Below are positions 43,779 to 51,619 of a DNA stretch of 64,000 nucleotides, piece after piece. A model generated the notes under the pieces. That model worked only from the letters and a program-made list of their open reading frames with translations, was not told where the DNA came from and searched no databases. Position numbers and translations under genes: made by a program. Where the stretch lies: NCBI GenBank assembly GCA_036015235.1, contig CP107926.1, forward strand, positions 4,669,501 through 4,733,500, read 5' to 3'. The stretch is from Streptomyces sp. NBC_00433 (lineage in GTDB: Bacteria > Actinomycetota > Actinomycetes > Streptomycetales > Streptomycetaceae). How positions within the stretch are numbered: position 1 is the stretch's first letter; each line of letters opens with the position of its first letter.

Positions 43779-45029
43779 TCAGCCGCCGACCAGCGCGTCC
43801 GGCTTGCCCTTGCTGCGCGGCCTCTCCTCGGCCAGCTTGCCCCATACGATCAGCCGGTTGGTGCTGGTGAATTCGGGGGTGCAGGTGGTGAGGGTGAGGT
43901 AGCGGCCGGGCGCGGTGAAGCCCGAGCCGACCGGGATCGGCTTGAGCACGCTGATGTTGGCCGGCGGGGTGGAGGCCAGCGAGCTGGTGATCACGTACGT
44001 GTAGTACTCGGTCGCCGTCTCGACCACCACCTTGTCGCCGGGCTCCAGGTGGTTGATGTAGCGGAAGGGCTCGCCGTGGGTGTTGCGGTGGGCGGCGACC
44101 GCGAAATTCCCGGACTTGTCCCAGGGCATCGCCGTGTTCAGGCTGCCGTCGTAGTGGCCGATCATGCCCTTGTCGAGCACGTCGTGCTTGGAGATGCCCT
44201 GCGCGATGGGCGCCTTGACGTCCAGCTTGGGGATGTACATGATCGCGAAGCCCTGGCCGGGCGAGAAGGTGCCGGGCACCCGGTTGGGGTCGGCGGAGGC
44301 GCTGTCCCACTGGTGCTGGAGGTTGTTGGCGGCGCCGTTGGCCTGCTGGTGGGCGCGTACGTTCGTCCACCACAGCTGGTAGGTGACGAACAGCAGCATC
44401 AGGACGCCGATGGTGATGAACAGCTCGCCGGCGATCCGGCTCGCGACGACCGCGGGGCTGTCCTTGGCGGCCCTGGCGGCCCGCCGGGCCTCCACCCGGC
44501 TCAGCGGCGCCGAGGCGGCCTCCTGGGCCGTCCCAGGGCCCTGCGTGGCGCCGCCCTGGCCGCGCCCGCCCGCCCGGTGGCCGCCGCTCTGCCGGGCAGC
44601 CTTGCGCCTGGCGGCCCGACCGCCGTCCGACGGCGCCGGCGGCGGCATAGGCGGGGGTGGCGGTGCGAGCAGCGGTACGTCCTCGGGCCCGCCGTCCTCC
44701 GCGGGAGCGGGCGGCTCCGCCACCACGGGGATACGCGCGGTCTGGTCCAGGGAGGCCGCCACGACGGGGGGCTCGGCCATGGCGGGCTCGTCGCGCTCAG
44801 GGGCGCCGAACCATGGGGAGGCCGCGGGCTCGGCGCGGACCGGCTCGTCATGGACCGGCTCGTCGCGGACCGGCTGCTCCGGATACTCCGGCTCCGGCAC
44901 CACCGGGGGGCGGCCGGGCAGCGGGTCGTTCAGGGGGTCGTTCAGCTGCTCGACGACAGCTTTGAACTGTCCGGTGTCGTCGTACGACATCGGGCCGTCC
45001 GCGGGGCGCTCCGGGCGGAGCGTGGTCAC
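43779..45029 (-). CDS. srtE1: Class E sortase SrtE1 with long cytoplasmic N-terminus
   Basis: The product has 416 residues. About 185 residues of Pro/Glu/Ala-rich, then Arg-rich, sequence precede the membrane helix (SRIAGELFITIGVLMLLFVTY). The sortase domain has VAAHRNTHG (His), LTTCTPEF (C383) and NRLIVWG (Arg392). The cytoplasmic tail includes DEPV-type repeats and may bind partners. It forms a tandem pair with srtE2; in S. coelicolor both were shown to act on chaplins. The GTG overlaps the stop of the amidotransferase gene (4 bases). Confidence 0.9.
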   Translation of the reverse strand: MTTLRPERPADGPMSYDDTGQFKAVVEQLNDPLNDPLPGRPPVVPEPEYPEQPVRDEPVHDEPVRAEPAASPWFGAPERDEPAMAEPPVVAASLDQTARIPVVAEPPAPAEDGGPEDVPLLAPPPPPMPPPAPSDGGRAARRKAARQSGGHRAGGRGQGGATQGPGTAQEAASAPLSRVEARRAARAAKDSPAVVASRIAGELFITIGVLMLLFVTYQLWWTNVRAHQQANGAANNLQHQWDSASADPNRVPGTFSPGQGFAIMYIPKLDVKAPIAQGISKHDVLDKGMIGHYDGSLNTAMPWDKSGNFAVAAHRNTHGEPFRYINHLEPGDKVVVETATEYYTYVITSSLASTPPANISVLKPIPVGSGFTAPGRYLTLTTCTPEFTSTNRLIVWGKLAEERPRSKGKPDALVGG

Positions 45030-45664
45030 GCCCCCGCCCGCCCGACGACCGGTGCGAGTCCGTGGGAGCGGCCCAAGGCGGCGCGGTCACCGCAGTCGGC
45101 GAGCCAGTTCGCCAGCATCTTGTGCCCCCATTCGGTGAGCACCGACTCGGGATGGAACTGCACGCCCTCGACAGCTGCCTCCCGGTGCCTGAGCCCCATG
45201 ATGATGCCGTTCTCCGTCCACGCGGTGACCTGCAGTTCGTCCGGAAGGGTGCTGCCCTCCACCGCGAGCGAGTGGTACCGCGTGGCGGTGAAGGGTGTCG
45301 GCAGTCCGGCGAAGACGCCGACCCCTTCATGGGTCACCTGCGAGGTCTTGCCGTGCAGCAGCTCGGGTGCCCGGTCGACGACTCCGCCGTAGGCGACCGC
45401 GATGGACTGCACTCCCAGACAGACGCCGAAGACCGGCACCGCGGTTTCCGCGCAGTGCCGCACCATGTCGATGCACACCCCCGCGTCCTCGGGAGTGCCG
45501 GGTCCGGGGGAGAGCAGCACCCCGTCGAAGCCGTCCTGCGCGTGCGCGGGCCGCACCTCGTCGTTGCGCAGCACCTCGCACTCGGCACCGAGCTGGTAGA
45601 GGTACTGCACGAGGTTGAAGACGAAGCTGTCGTAGTTGTCGACCACGAGAATGCGTGCGCTCAT
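45026..45664 (-). CDS. Glutamine amidotransferase of anthranilate/aminodeoxychorismate synthase (TrpG/PabA)
   Basis: This 212-residue class I amidotransferase has the nucleophile GVCLGVQ (C82) and the catalytic His-Glu pair in QFHPESVLTEWG (H171, E173). SPGPGTPEDAG forms the oxyanion region. It supplies ammonia for p-aminobenzoate or anthranilate synthesis; the synthase subunit is not adjacent, so it may serve both. The ATG overlaps the stop of the 58-residue membrane protein gene. The link with sortase genes is conserved in streptomycetes but has no known functional reason. Confidence 0.88.
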   Translation of the reverse strand: MSARILVVDNYDSFVFNLVQYLYQLGAECEVLRNDEVRPAHAQDGFDGVLLSPGPGTPEDAGVCIDMVRHCAETAVPVFGVCLGVQSIAVAYGGVVDRAPELLHGKTSQVTHEGVGVFAGLPTPFTATRYHSLAVEGSTLPDELQVTAWTENGIIMGLRHREAAVEGVQFHPESVLTEWGHKMLANWLADCGDRAALGRSHGLAPVVGRAGA

Positions 45665-45837
45665 CGGACGGCGGCCATCCCATTGTCGACAGTGACGTCA
45701 TTGAACGGCAGCAGCGGCTCCGCCCACGGGAAGACGTACTGGAAGAGGACGTAGACGACGATCAGGGCCAGCACGAGGGAGATCAGCGCCCTCACCCATG
45801 CGTTGCCCGGCAGGTGCCGCCAGATCCAGCCGTACAT
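45661..45837 (-). CDS. Conserved 58-residue membrane protein
   Basis: The short product begins MYGWIWRHLPGNAWVRAL, has one transmembrane helix (ISLVLALIVVYVLFQYVFPW) and ends in PFNDVTVDNGMAAVR. The FPWAEPLLPFNDVTVDN wording looks conserved by function rather than chance. The ATG has GGAAGGG upstream and the stop overlaps the amidotransferase start (ATGA), which supports translation. The role is unknown; it could be a subunit or regulator of the nearby division and sortase proteins. Confidence 0.82.
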   Translation of the reverse strand: MYGWIWRHLPGNAWVRALISLVLALIVVYVLFQYVFPWAEPLLPFNDVTVDNGMAAVR

Positions 45838-45969
45838 TACGGTCCCTTCCTTCCGGCTTCCCGGAACAGACTAAGGGGAGATCGCAGGGAGTGGGTTGGT
45901 AGCCGGACAAAGCTTCGCCATGGCTTCACCTGGGCGTCCGTCAGGTCCCGGCCGCCGCCCGGCCGTCTC

Positions 45970-46755
45970 TCAGGGCCGGCTCACAGGCTGTGCGTACTGA
46001 AGGGCCGTCGAGCCGGTGTAACCGGGCAGCGCCGTCTTCTTCGCCGCGGTGACCTTCCAGCCCAGGCCGTAGGCGGCCACATATTGCAGGTAGTTCTGGA
46101 TCGGCGGGCTGTCGTTCAGCGCCTTGCGCAGTTTCGCCTGGTCACCCACAGCGGTGATGCGGTAGGGCGGTGAGTAGACGCGGCCCTGGAGGATCAGGGT
46201 GTTGCCGACGCAGCGGACCGCGCTGGTGGAGATCAGCCGCTGGTCCATCACCTGGATTCCCTGGGCCCCGCCCTGCCACAGCGCGTTCACCACGGCCTGC
46301 AGGTCCTGCTGGTGGATGACCAGGTCGTTGGGCTGCGGGTCGGGGACGCCGGGGACCAGGGCGGTGGCATTCGGCGGGGCGTCGTTGAGCGTCACCTCGA
46401 TCGAGGGACCGGTGAGCGGGTCGCTGCCCGCGGACCTGGCCAGCGCGTCGATCCTGGCCTGCTCGGCGGCGCTGAGGCCGCTGCCTTGCCGGGTCAGCCG
46501 GTCGACGTCGTCGCGGACGCCGGCGAGCTGGTTCTCCAGCCGGCCATTGCGGGTGTTCTTGGTGCGAATGGTGTCGGACAGCTTCGGCAGCGGGTCGTCA
46601 CTGCGGATGTCCACGCCCTTGGCGGTGTCGAAACTCATCCAGAAGATCAGCCCGGCCAGCGCGAAGACTCCCGCACTGAGCACTCGCAGCGCTACCGTGC
46701 GGGAGACAGCACGGCGGGAGGGGGTGGGTGCGCTACCACCGGAATCCGTCGCCAC
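45970..46755 (-). CDS. DUF881 family membrane-anchored protein
   Basis: The product has 261 residues from the GTG with AAGGAGAC 8-9 bases upstream. One N-terminal transmembrane helix (VLRVLSAGVFALAGLIFWMSF) is followed by a coiled coil (TRNGRLENQLAGVRDDVDRL) and a globular DUF881 domain (GPSIEVTLNDAPP; DLVIHQQDLQAVVNALWQGGAQGI; NTLILQGRVYSPPYRITAVG). The family sits in division and cell-wall gene clusters of actinobacteria and resembles YlxW/YlxX. It is divergent from crgA. Confidence 0.88.
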   Translation of the reverse strand: MATDSGGSAPTPSRRAVSRTVALRVLSAGVFALAGLIFWMSFDTAKGVDIRSDDPLPKLSDTIRTKNTRNGRLENQLAGVRDDVDRLTRQGSGLSAAEQARIDALARSAGSDPLTGPSIEVTLNDAPPNATALVPGVPDPQPNDLVIHQQDLQAVVNALWQGGAQGIQVMDQRLISTSAVRCVGNTLILQGRVYSPPYRITAVGDQAKLRKALNDSPPIQNYLQYVAAYGLGWKVTAAKKTALPGYTGSTALQYAQPVSRP

Positions 46756-46910
46756 CGTACGCTGTCTCCTTACAACCTGAGGAAGCACTACGCTAACGGA
46801 CGCCCGGCGGCGGCAGAGCCCCTCGCCGGCAGCCGATTGCCACCCCATACCCGCCAGGACCGCCCCGCACATCCGCGCGGTTACGCAGCGCATCGACAGG
46901 AGACTCCCTC

Positions 46911-47165
46911 GTGCCGAAGTCACGGATCCGCAAGAAGGCCGACTTCACCCCGCCCCCCGCGAAGGCCGCCACCGCCATAAAGCTCGGCGGCCGCAACTGG
47001 GTGGCCCCGCTGATGCTGGCGTTCTTCATCGTCGGCCTCGCCTGGATCGTGCTGTTCTACGTCACCCAGGGCAGCCTGCCGGTGGACGCGTTCGGCAACT
47101 GGAACATCGTGGTGGGCTTCGGCTTCATCGCCGGCGGGTTCGTCGTCTCGACCCAGTGGAAGTAG
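46911..47165 (+). CDS. crgA: CrgA, septation regulator
   Basis: This 84-residue protein has two membrane helices (VAPLMLAFFIVGLAWIVLFY and NIVVGFGFIAGGFVVSTQWK) behind a Lys/Arg-rich N-tail MPKSRIRKKADFTPP. The GTG start has AGGAGA 8 bases upstream. CrgA coordinates FtsZ-ring placement and sporulation septation in streptomycetes and recruits PbpA-type proteins in mycobacteria. Its stop codon lies directly at the first DnaA box of the following region. Confidence 0.95.
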   Translation: MPKSRIRKKADFTPPPAKAATAIKLGGRNWVAPLMLAFFIVGLAWIVLFYVTQGSLPVDAFGNWNIVVGFGFIAGGFVVSTQWK

Positions 47166-47405
47166 TTGTCCACACGGTTATCCACAGTGGGGAAAAGGTC
47201 GGAAGATCTGTGGATAACCTCTACGAGGTTGACGCCGGTACGACCGGTGGCCAAGATCGACGGCCACCGGTCGTTTGCTGTCCGGACGCCGAACTGTACT
47301 GATCCTGCCGGGAATACCGGGACAAATCGGATGAACGACCGGCCGCACAGCCGGCCGTACCGGCTGTGCACAACTTGCACAGGCTTCCCTACCCGCTGTG
47401 GATAA
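47166..47405. other. Cluster of DnaA boxes between crgA and the rhomboid gene
   Basis: Four perfect nonamers occur in 240 bases: TTGTCCACA (47166-47174, +), TTATCCACA (47178-47186, +) and TGTGGATAA at 47209-47217 and 47397-47405 (both minus). A one-mismatch TGTGCACAA lies at 47365-47373. The first two are 12 bases apart, about one helical turn, and face the same way. The region carries no gene. A cluster of this kind near oriC (called H69, as I recall) limits replication initiation in S. coelicolor. Confidence 0.8.
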
Positions 47406-47434
47406 CGTGTGATCAACGCCAGCGGACACGGCCC

Positions 47435-48289
47435 TCAGGACGTGACCTGCACCACAGCGATCGCCGTCAGCACCATCGTCAGCACCAGCACGCCGGCCGC
47501 CGTTCCCCACTGCACGGCATTGCGCCGCTCCCGTGGCGCGTACGCCATCGCTATGGCCACCGCGGTGCCCGCCACCAGGCCGCCCAGGTGGGCCTGCCAG
47601 CTGACGTTCGGCCACGTGAAGCTGAAGATCACGTTGAGCACCAGCAGGATCAGGATCGGCCGCATGTCATAGCGCAGCCGCCGCACGAAGACCGCGGTCG
47701 CGCCGAACAGCCCGAAGATCGCGCCGGAGGCACCGAGCGTCAGCGTGTCCGGTGTGATCAGCAGCACGGCGGCGCTGCCGGCCAGCGCGGAGATCAGATA
47801 GATGGCGATGTAGCGGCTGCGGCCGAGCAGCCGCTCCAGCGGTGCGCCGATCCACCACAGCGACAGCATGTTGAAGCCGATGTGGGCGAAATTACTGCGG
47901 TCGTGCAGGAAGGCCGAGGTGATCACCCGGTACCACTCGCCGTCGGCGACCCCGATGCACTGCTGGGGCGTGAACTGCGGGGGGCTGCAGACCGCGTAGA
48001 GGCCCAGGTCGTTCACGATCCGGTTGCCGACCGCCAGCTCCAGGGCGAAGACCGCGACATTCAGCGCGATGAGGATCTTGGTGATCAGGAAGGGGTCGTG
48101 CGCCACCACCCCGCCGGCCACCGTCCGCTGCCGGGGCGTGTGGCCCGAGCTCTGCCGGACGCAGTCCGGGCACTGGAAGCCGACCGAGGCACTGACCATG
48201 CAGTCCGGGCAGATCGGCTTGTCGCACCGGGTGCAACGTATGCCGGTCTCCCGGTCCGGATGCCGGTAGCAGCAGACCGCCTGGTCCAT
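47435..48289 (-). CDS. Rhomboid family intramembrane serine protease with N-terminal zinc finger
   Basis: The 284-residue protein starts with a zinc-ribbon/B-box-like module of paired Cys/His (CCYRHPDRETGIRCTRCDKP; CPDCMVSASVGFQCPDC). Six membrane helices follow. The catalytic Ser is in LGASGAIFGL (S188) and the His in SWQAHLGGLVAG (H234), with the HIGFNMLSLWW motif in helix 2. ATG is chosen behind GGGGAG; a TTG one codon earlier gives nearly the same product. Substrates are unknown. Position after crgA is conserved in streptomycetes. Confidence 0.9.
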   Translation of the reverse strand: MDQAVCCYRHPDRETGIRCTRCDKPICPDCMVSASVGFQCPDCVRQSSGHTPRQRTVAGGVVAHDPFLITKILIALNVAVFALELAVGNRIVNDLGLYAVCSPPQFTPQQCIGVADGEWYRVITSAFLHDRSNFAHIGFNMLSLWWIGAPLERLLGRSRYIAIYLISALAGSAAVLLITPDTLTLGASGAIFGLFGATAVFVRRLRYDMRPILILLVLNVIFSFTWPNVSWQAHLGGLVAGTAVAIAMAYAPRERRNAVQWGTAAGVLVLTMVLTAIAVVQVTS

Positions 48290-48327
48290 CAACGTACTCC
48301 CCTGTTGCCGCGCCCTGACGCGCTGAA

Positions 48328-48359
48328 CGCCCCGCCCACTTTGACGTGCGGGCGGGGCG
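48328..48359 (-). terminator. Hairpin terminator after the cyclophilin gene
   Basis: Arms CGCCCCGCCC and GGGCGGGGCG enclose 12 bases, 22 bases past the stop of the peptidyl-prolyl isomerase gene on the minus strand and just before the rhomboid start. Confidence 0.7.
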
Positions 48360-48380
48360 CGGTGTTCCCGAAAGGCTACG

Positions 48381-48911
48381 TCAGCCGCGCTTCTCCACGA
48401 CGACCGACTGGATGACGACGTCCTCCAGCGGGCGGTCGGTGCGCGGGTTGGCGGGGCTGTTGATGATCCCGTCCACCACCTTCTTGCTCGCCTCGTCCGC
48501 GACCTCGCCGAAGATGGTGTGCTTGCGGGTCAGCCAGGTGGTGGGGGCGACCGTGATGAAGAACTGCGAGCCGTTGGTGGCGGGGCCCGCGTTGGCCATC
48601 GCCAGCAGATAGGGCTTGTCGAAGGCCAGGTCGGGGTGGAATTCGTCGGCGAACTCGTAGCCGGGGCCGCCGGTACCGTTCCCCAGCGGGTCGCCGCCCT
48701 GGATCATGAAGCCGGAGATGACCCGGTGGAAGACCGTACCGTCGTACAGCTTGTCGTGAGACGCCTTGCCGGTCCGCGGGTCGGTCCACTCGCGGGTGCC
48801 CTCGGCGAGCCCGACGAAGTTGGCCACCGTCTTGGGGGCATGGTTCGGCAGCAGCCGGATCACGATGTCGCCGTGGGTGGTCTTCAGGGTGGCGTAGAGC
48901 TGCTCGGCCAC
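48381..48911 (-). CDS. ppiA: Cyclophilin-type peptidyl-prolyl cis-trans isomerase
   Basis: The 176-residue cytosolic cyclophilin has FHRVISGFMIQGGDPLGNGTGGPGYEF (read in parts), MANAGPATNGSQFFITV and HTIFGEVADE, which hold the catalytic Arg, Phe, Met and Gln residues of the family. No signal peptide. It speeds proline isomerisation during folding. Confidence 0.95.
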   Translation of the reverse strand: MAEQLYATLKTTHGDIVIRLLPNHAPKTVANFVGLAEGTREWTDPRTGKASHDKLYDGTVFHRVISGFMIQGGDPLGNGTGGPGYEFADEFHPDLAFDKPYLLAMANAGPATNGSQFFITVAPTTWLTRKHTIFGEVADEASKKVVDGIINSPANPRTDRPLEDVVIQSVVVEKRG

Positions 48912-49126
48912 GGTCTACCTTCCATAGTCTTCGCTGACAGGCACAAATCCTTGCACGGCCGGGCCCCCCGCGCGGGCTTCCCCCCTTCTCCGTCCGGCCG
49001 GACTCCGCAGCAACCGGGCCGACTGACCCGTATGCCCGTCCGCACATGCCGTACGACGCCCAGCCGGGCATGATTTCAAACCGGGTGGACAGGCGAGAAC
49101 CGTACGCCACCGAGGAGGAGGTTCCT

Positions 49127-49906
49127 GTGACCCGCATCGACAGCGTGCGCAACGCGGCCGACATCACGAAGGACAGCGTGCGGCACGCGGCGGAGGTGGC
49201 TGCGCCGTACGCGAGCACCGCCAAGGACGAGGCAGCGCGATACGCACAACAGGCCGGTACGTACGCGCAGCAGGCCGGCGCGCTCGCCAGGCAGACCTAC
49301 GACGCGAAGCTCGCCGCACAGGTGCGGCAGGCCCGTGAACAGGCATGGGCGGCAGTGCCGCCGAAGACCGCGGTCGCCGTGGAGACCGCCGCCCGGCGCA
49401 CGAAGGAGACCGCCAAGACGGCGGCCGACTACACCGTGCCGAAGGTGGGCTCCGCGGTCGCGGCCACCCGGGCCGTCGCGGTGCCCGTGACCAACGAGGC
49501 GCTGGTGCGCGGCGCCGCCGCCCTGCACGCGCTGCGCGGGCAGGTGACCGCCACCGAGATCGACCGGCTGGTCCGTCGGCGGGTCCGCCGGGAGCGTGCC
49601 GGCCGGACCTTCCGCGGCCTCGTGCTGGCCGGTGTCGTCGGGGGCGCCGCCTTCGCGGCCTGGCGCTGGTGGAGCAAGCAGGCCAACCCGGACTGGCTGG
49701 TGGAGCCGACCGAGCCGACGGAGCCGGACGAGGCCACCGACCGGATCAGCGGCACCAGCACCCTGACCGTGGTCGAGCCGCTCGACGGCTCCCCCGCGTC
49801 GGTCAACGGCTCGGGCGCCCATGTCGACCGGGTCGACGGCTCGCTCGACCCCGAGGCCGAGCCCGCACCGTCCGACGACGACAACCCGCGCCGGGACGGC
49901 GCCTGA
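49127..49906 (+). CDS. DUF5324 family protein, Ala-rich with membrane segment
   Basis: The product has 259 residues from the GTG behind GAGGAGGAGGT; the frame opens 27 codons earlier without a comparable site. The N-terminal 120 residues are amphipathic Ala/Lys helices with recurring YAQQAG and AARxTKE units, like LEA/apolipoprotein-type repeats. A hydrophobic helix (GLVLAGVVGGAAFAAWRWW, about 165-184) leads to an acidic tail. Function unknown; the location next to crgA, rhomboid and ppiA genes is conserved in streptomycetes. Confidence 0.85.
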   Translation: MTRIDSVRNAADITKDSVRHAAEVAAPYASTAKDEAARYAQQAGTYAQQAGALARQTYDAKLAAQVRQAREQAWAAVPPKTAVAVETAARRTKETAKTAADYTVPKVGSAVAATRAVAVPVTNEALVRGAAALHALRGQVTATEIDRLVRRRVRRERAGRTFRGLVLAGVVGGAAFAAWRWWSKQANPDWLVEPTEPTEPDEATDRISGTSTLTVVEPLDGSPASVNGSGAHVDRVDGSLDPEAEPAPSDDDNPRRDGA

Positions 49907-49954
49907 CCCCCACGCCCCTGGAAGGGGCGCGGGGCCGTGCCCCGACTCCGTCCG

Positions 49955-51541
49955 TCAGCCCGCCACCGGCGCGGGCACCGGCTCGGGGTCGGGGTCGTTC
50001 AGCACCGCGGGCACATCCTTGAGGGAGATCAGCGCGGCCACCGCGCCGAGCAGCAGCAGGCTCCCGCCGATCAGGGTCGTGGTGTGCATGCTGTCGGTGA
50101 ACGCCTGCCTGGCGGCCTCGACCACCTGCCGCCCGAGGGCGCCGGGCAGTTGCCGGCCGGTCTCGACGCCACTGGTGACCGACTCGTGCGCCGTGCCGCT
50201 CTGCCGCGCCGTCAGCCCGGCCGGCAGCTTGAGATCGCTGCGGTAGTAGGCGCTGAGCACCGAGCCCAGAACCGCGATGCCCAGCGCGCCGCCCAACTCC
50301 ATCCCGGTCTCCGAGATCGCCGCGGCGGCGCCCGTCCTCGTGCTGGGCGCGCTCGCCAGGATCGTGTCGGCTGTCACGGCGAAGATGAGCATCAGCCCGG
50401 CGCCGTTGACGACCACCACCGGCAGCAGCTCCCAGTAGGCGGTGTGCGGGGTGGACAGGCCGAGCCCCGCGGTGGTGACGCCCATCAGGAACAGCCCGGC
50501 CGCGACCGTACGCGCCCGGCCGATCAGCGGGATGAGCGAGGCGGCGGCCGGCGCGGTGAAGGCGGCCGCCAGCGGCCCCGGCAGCACCGCGAGTCCCGCG
50601 GTCAGCGGCGACCAGCCGCGGATCACCTGGAAGTACAGCGAGAAGCCCAGCGACAGCACGGACGCGGCGAACATCGTCACGACGTTCGCGCCGATCGCGC
50701 CGGAGAAGGCGCGGTTGCGGAAGAGCCGCAGGTCGAGCAGCGGATGCGCCAGGGTGGTCTGGCGGTGCAGGAAGACGCCCAGCAGGACGGCGCCGAGTCC
50801 GGCGGTGATCCACACCGACGGCTCCGCGACCCCGTCGCGCGCCACCGTCTTGATCGCGTAGATCACCCCGAACAGCCCGACCACCGACAGCGGCACGCCG
50901 GCCCAGTCCAGCGGGCCCGGCTGCGGGTTGCGCGACTCGGGCAGGACGACCGCACCCGCCACCAGCAGGACCGCCATCACCGGCACGTTGACCAGGAAGA
51001 CCGAGCCCCACCAGAAGTGGTCGAGCAGCAGCCCGCCGACCACCGGGCCGAGCGCGAAGCTGCCGGCCGCGACCCCGCCGCTGACACCGACGGCGGTGGT
51101 CCGCTCCTTGGGGTCGGTGAAGGAGGCCCGCACCAGGGAGAGCGTGGACGGCATGATGGTCGCGCCGGCCACGCCGAGCACCGCCCGTGCGGCGATCAGG
51201 GTGGCGGGGCTGTTCGCGTAGGCGCTGACCCCGGAGGCGACACCGAAGCAGGCCACGCCGATCAGCAGCAGCTTCTTGCGCCCGATCCGGTCCCCGAGAT
51301 TCCCCGCCACGATCAGCAGGGCGCCGAGCGCGAAGCCGTAGACGTCCACGATCCACAGCAGTTGGGTGGCGGACGGGGCGAGCTGCGCGGACAGCGAGGG
51401 CACGGCGTAGTTCAGGACGCTGGCGTCGATGCCCAGCATCGCGGAGGCGACGCAGCAGAGGGCGAGTACGGTCCAGCGCCGCGCGCTCTGCGGGGCCGCC
51501 GCCCCGCCGGTCGTGTCGTGCTTGGTTGTCGTCGTCGTCAT
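49955..51541 (-). CDS. MFS drug exporter, DHA2 (EmrB/QacA) family
   Basis: The 528-residue protein has 14 predicted membrane helices. The first carries ASAMLGIDASVLNYAVPSL, and the loop 2-3 motif A is GNLGDRIGRKKLLLIG. Motif C is in GVSGGVAAGSFALGPVVGGLLL, the antiporter signature. These proton-driven pumps expel drugs or the cell's own antibiotics. The ATG start gives MTTTTTKHD. It is convergent with the DUF5324 gene; the SARP-type regulator gene upstream runs in the same direction and may control it. Confidence 0.92.
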   Translation of the reverse strand: MTTTTTKHDTTGGAAAPQSARRWTVLALCCVASAMLGIDASVLNYAVPSLSAQLAPSATQLLWIVDVYGFALGALLIVAGNLGDRIGRKKLLLIGVACFGVASGVSAYANSPATLIAARAVLGVAGATIMPSTLSLVRASFTDPKERTTAVGVSGGVAAGSFALGPVVGGLLLDHFWWGSVFLVNVPVMAVLLVAGAVVLPESRNPQPGPLDWAGVPLSVVGLFGVIYAIKTVARDGVAEPSVWITAGLGAVLLGVFLHRQTTLAHPLLDLRLFRNRAFSGAIGANVVTMFAASVLSLGFSLYFQVIRGWSPLTAGLAVLPGPLAAAFTAPAAASLIPLIGRARTVAAGLFLMGVTTAGLGLSTPHTAYWELLPVVVVNGAGLMLIFAVTADTILASAPSTRTGAAAAISETGMELGGALGIAVLGSVLSAYYRSDLKLPAGLTARQSGTAHESVTSGVETGRQLPGALGRQVVEAARQAFTDSMHTTTLIGGSLLLLGAVAALISLKDVPAVLNDPDPEPVPAPVAG

Positions 51542-51619
51542 GTCAGGCAGAGTGCGCGGCACCGCTGACCACCCGCGCACCGCACGCTGACCGCCCGCGC
51601 ACCGGCTGTCAGGTCAGGC

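Noticed and set aside
43003..44373. 456-residue sortase fusion
   Set aside because: The first half is srtE1 read out of phase; srtE2 begins at its own GTG with a ribosome-binding site.
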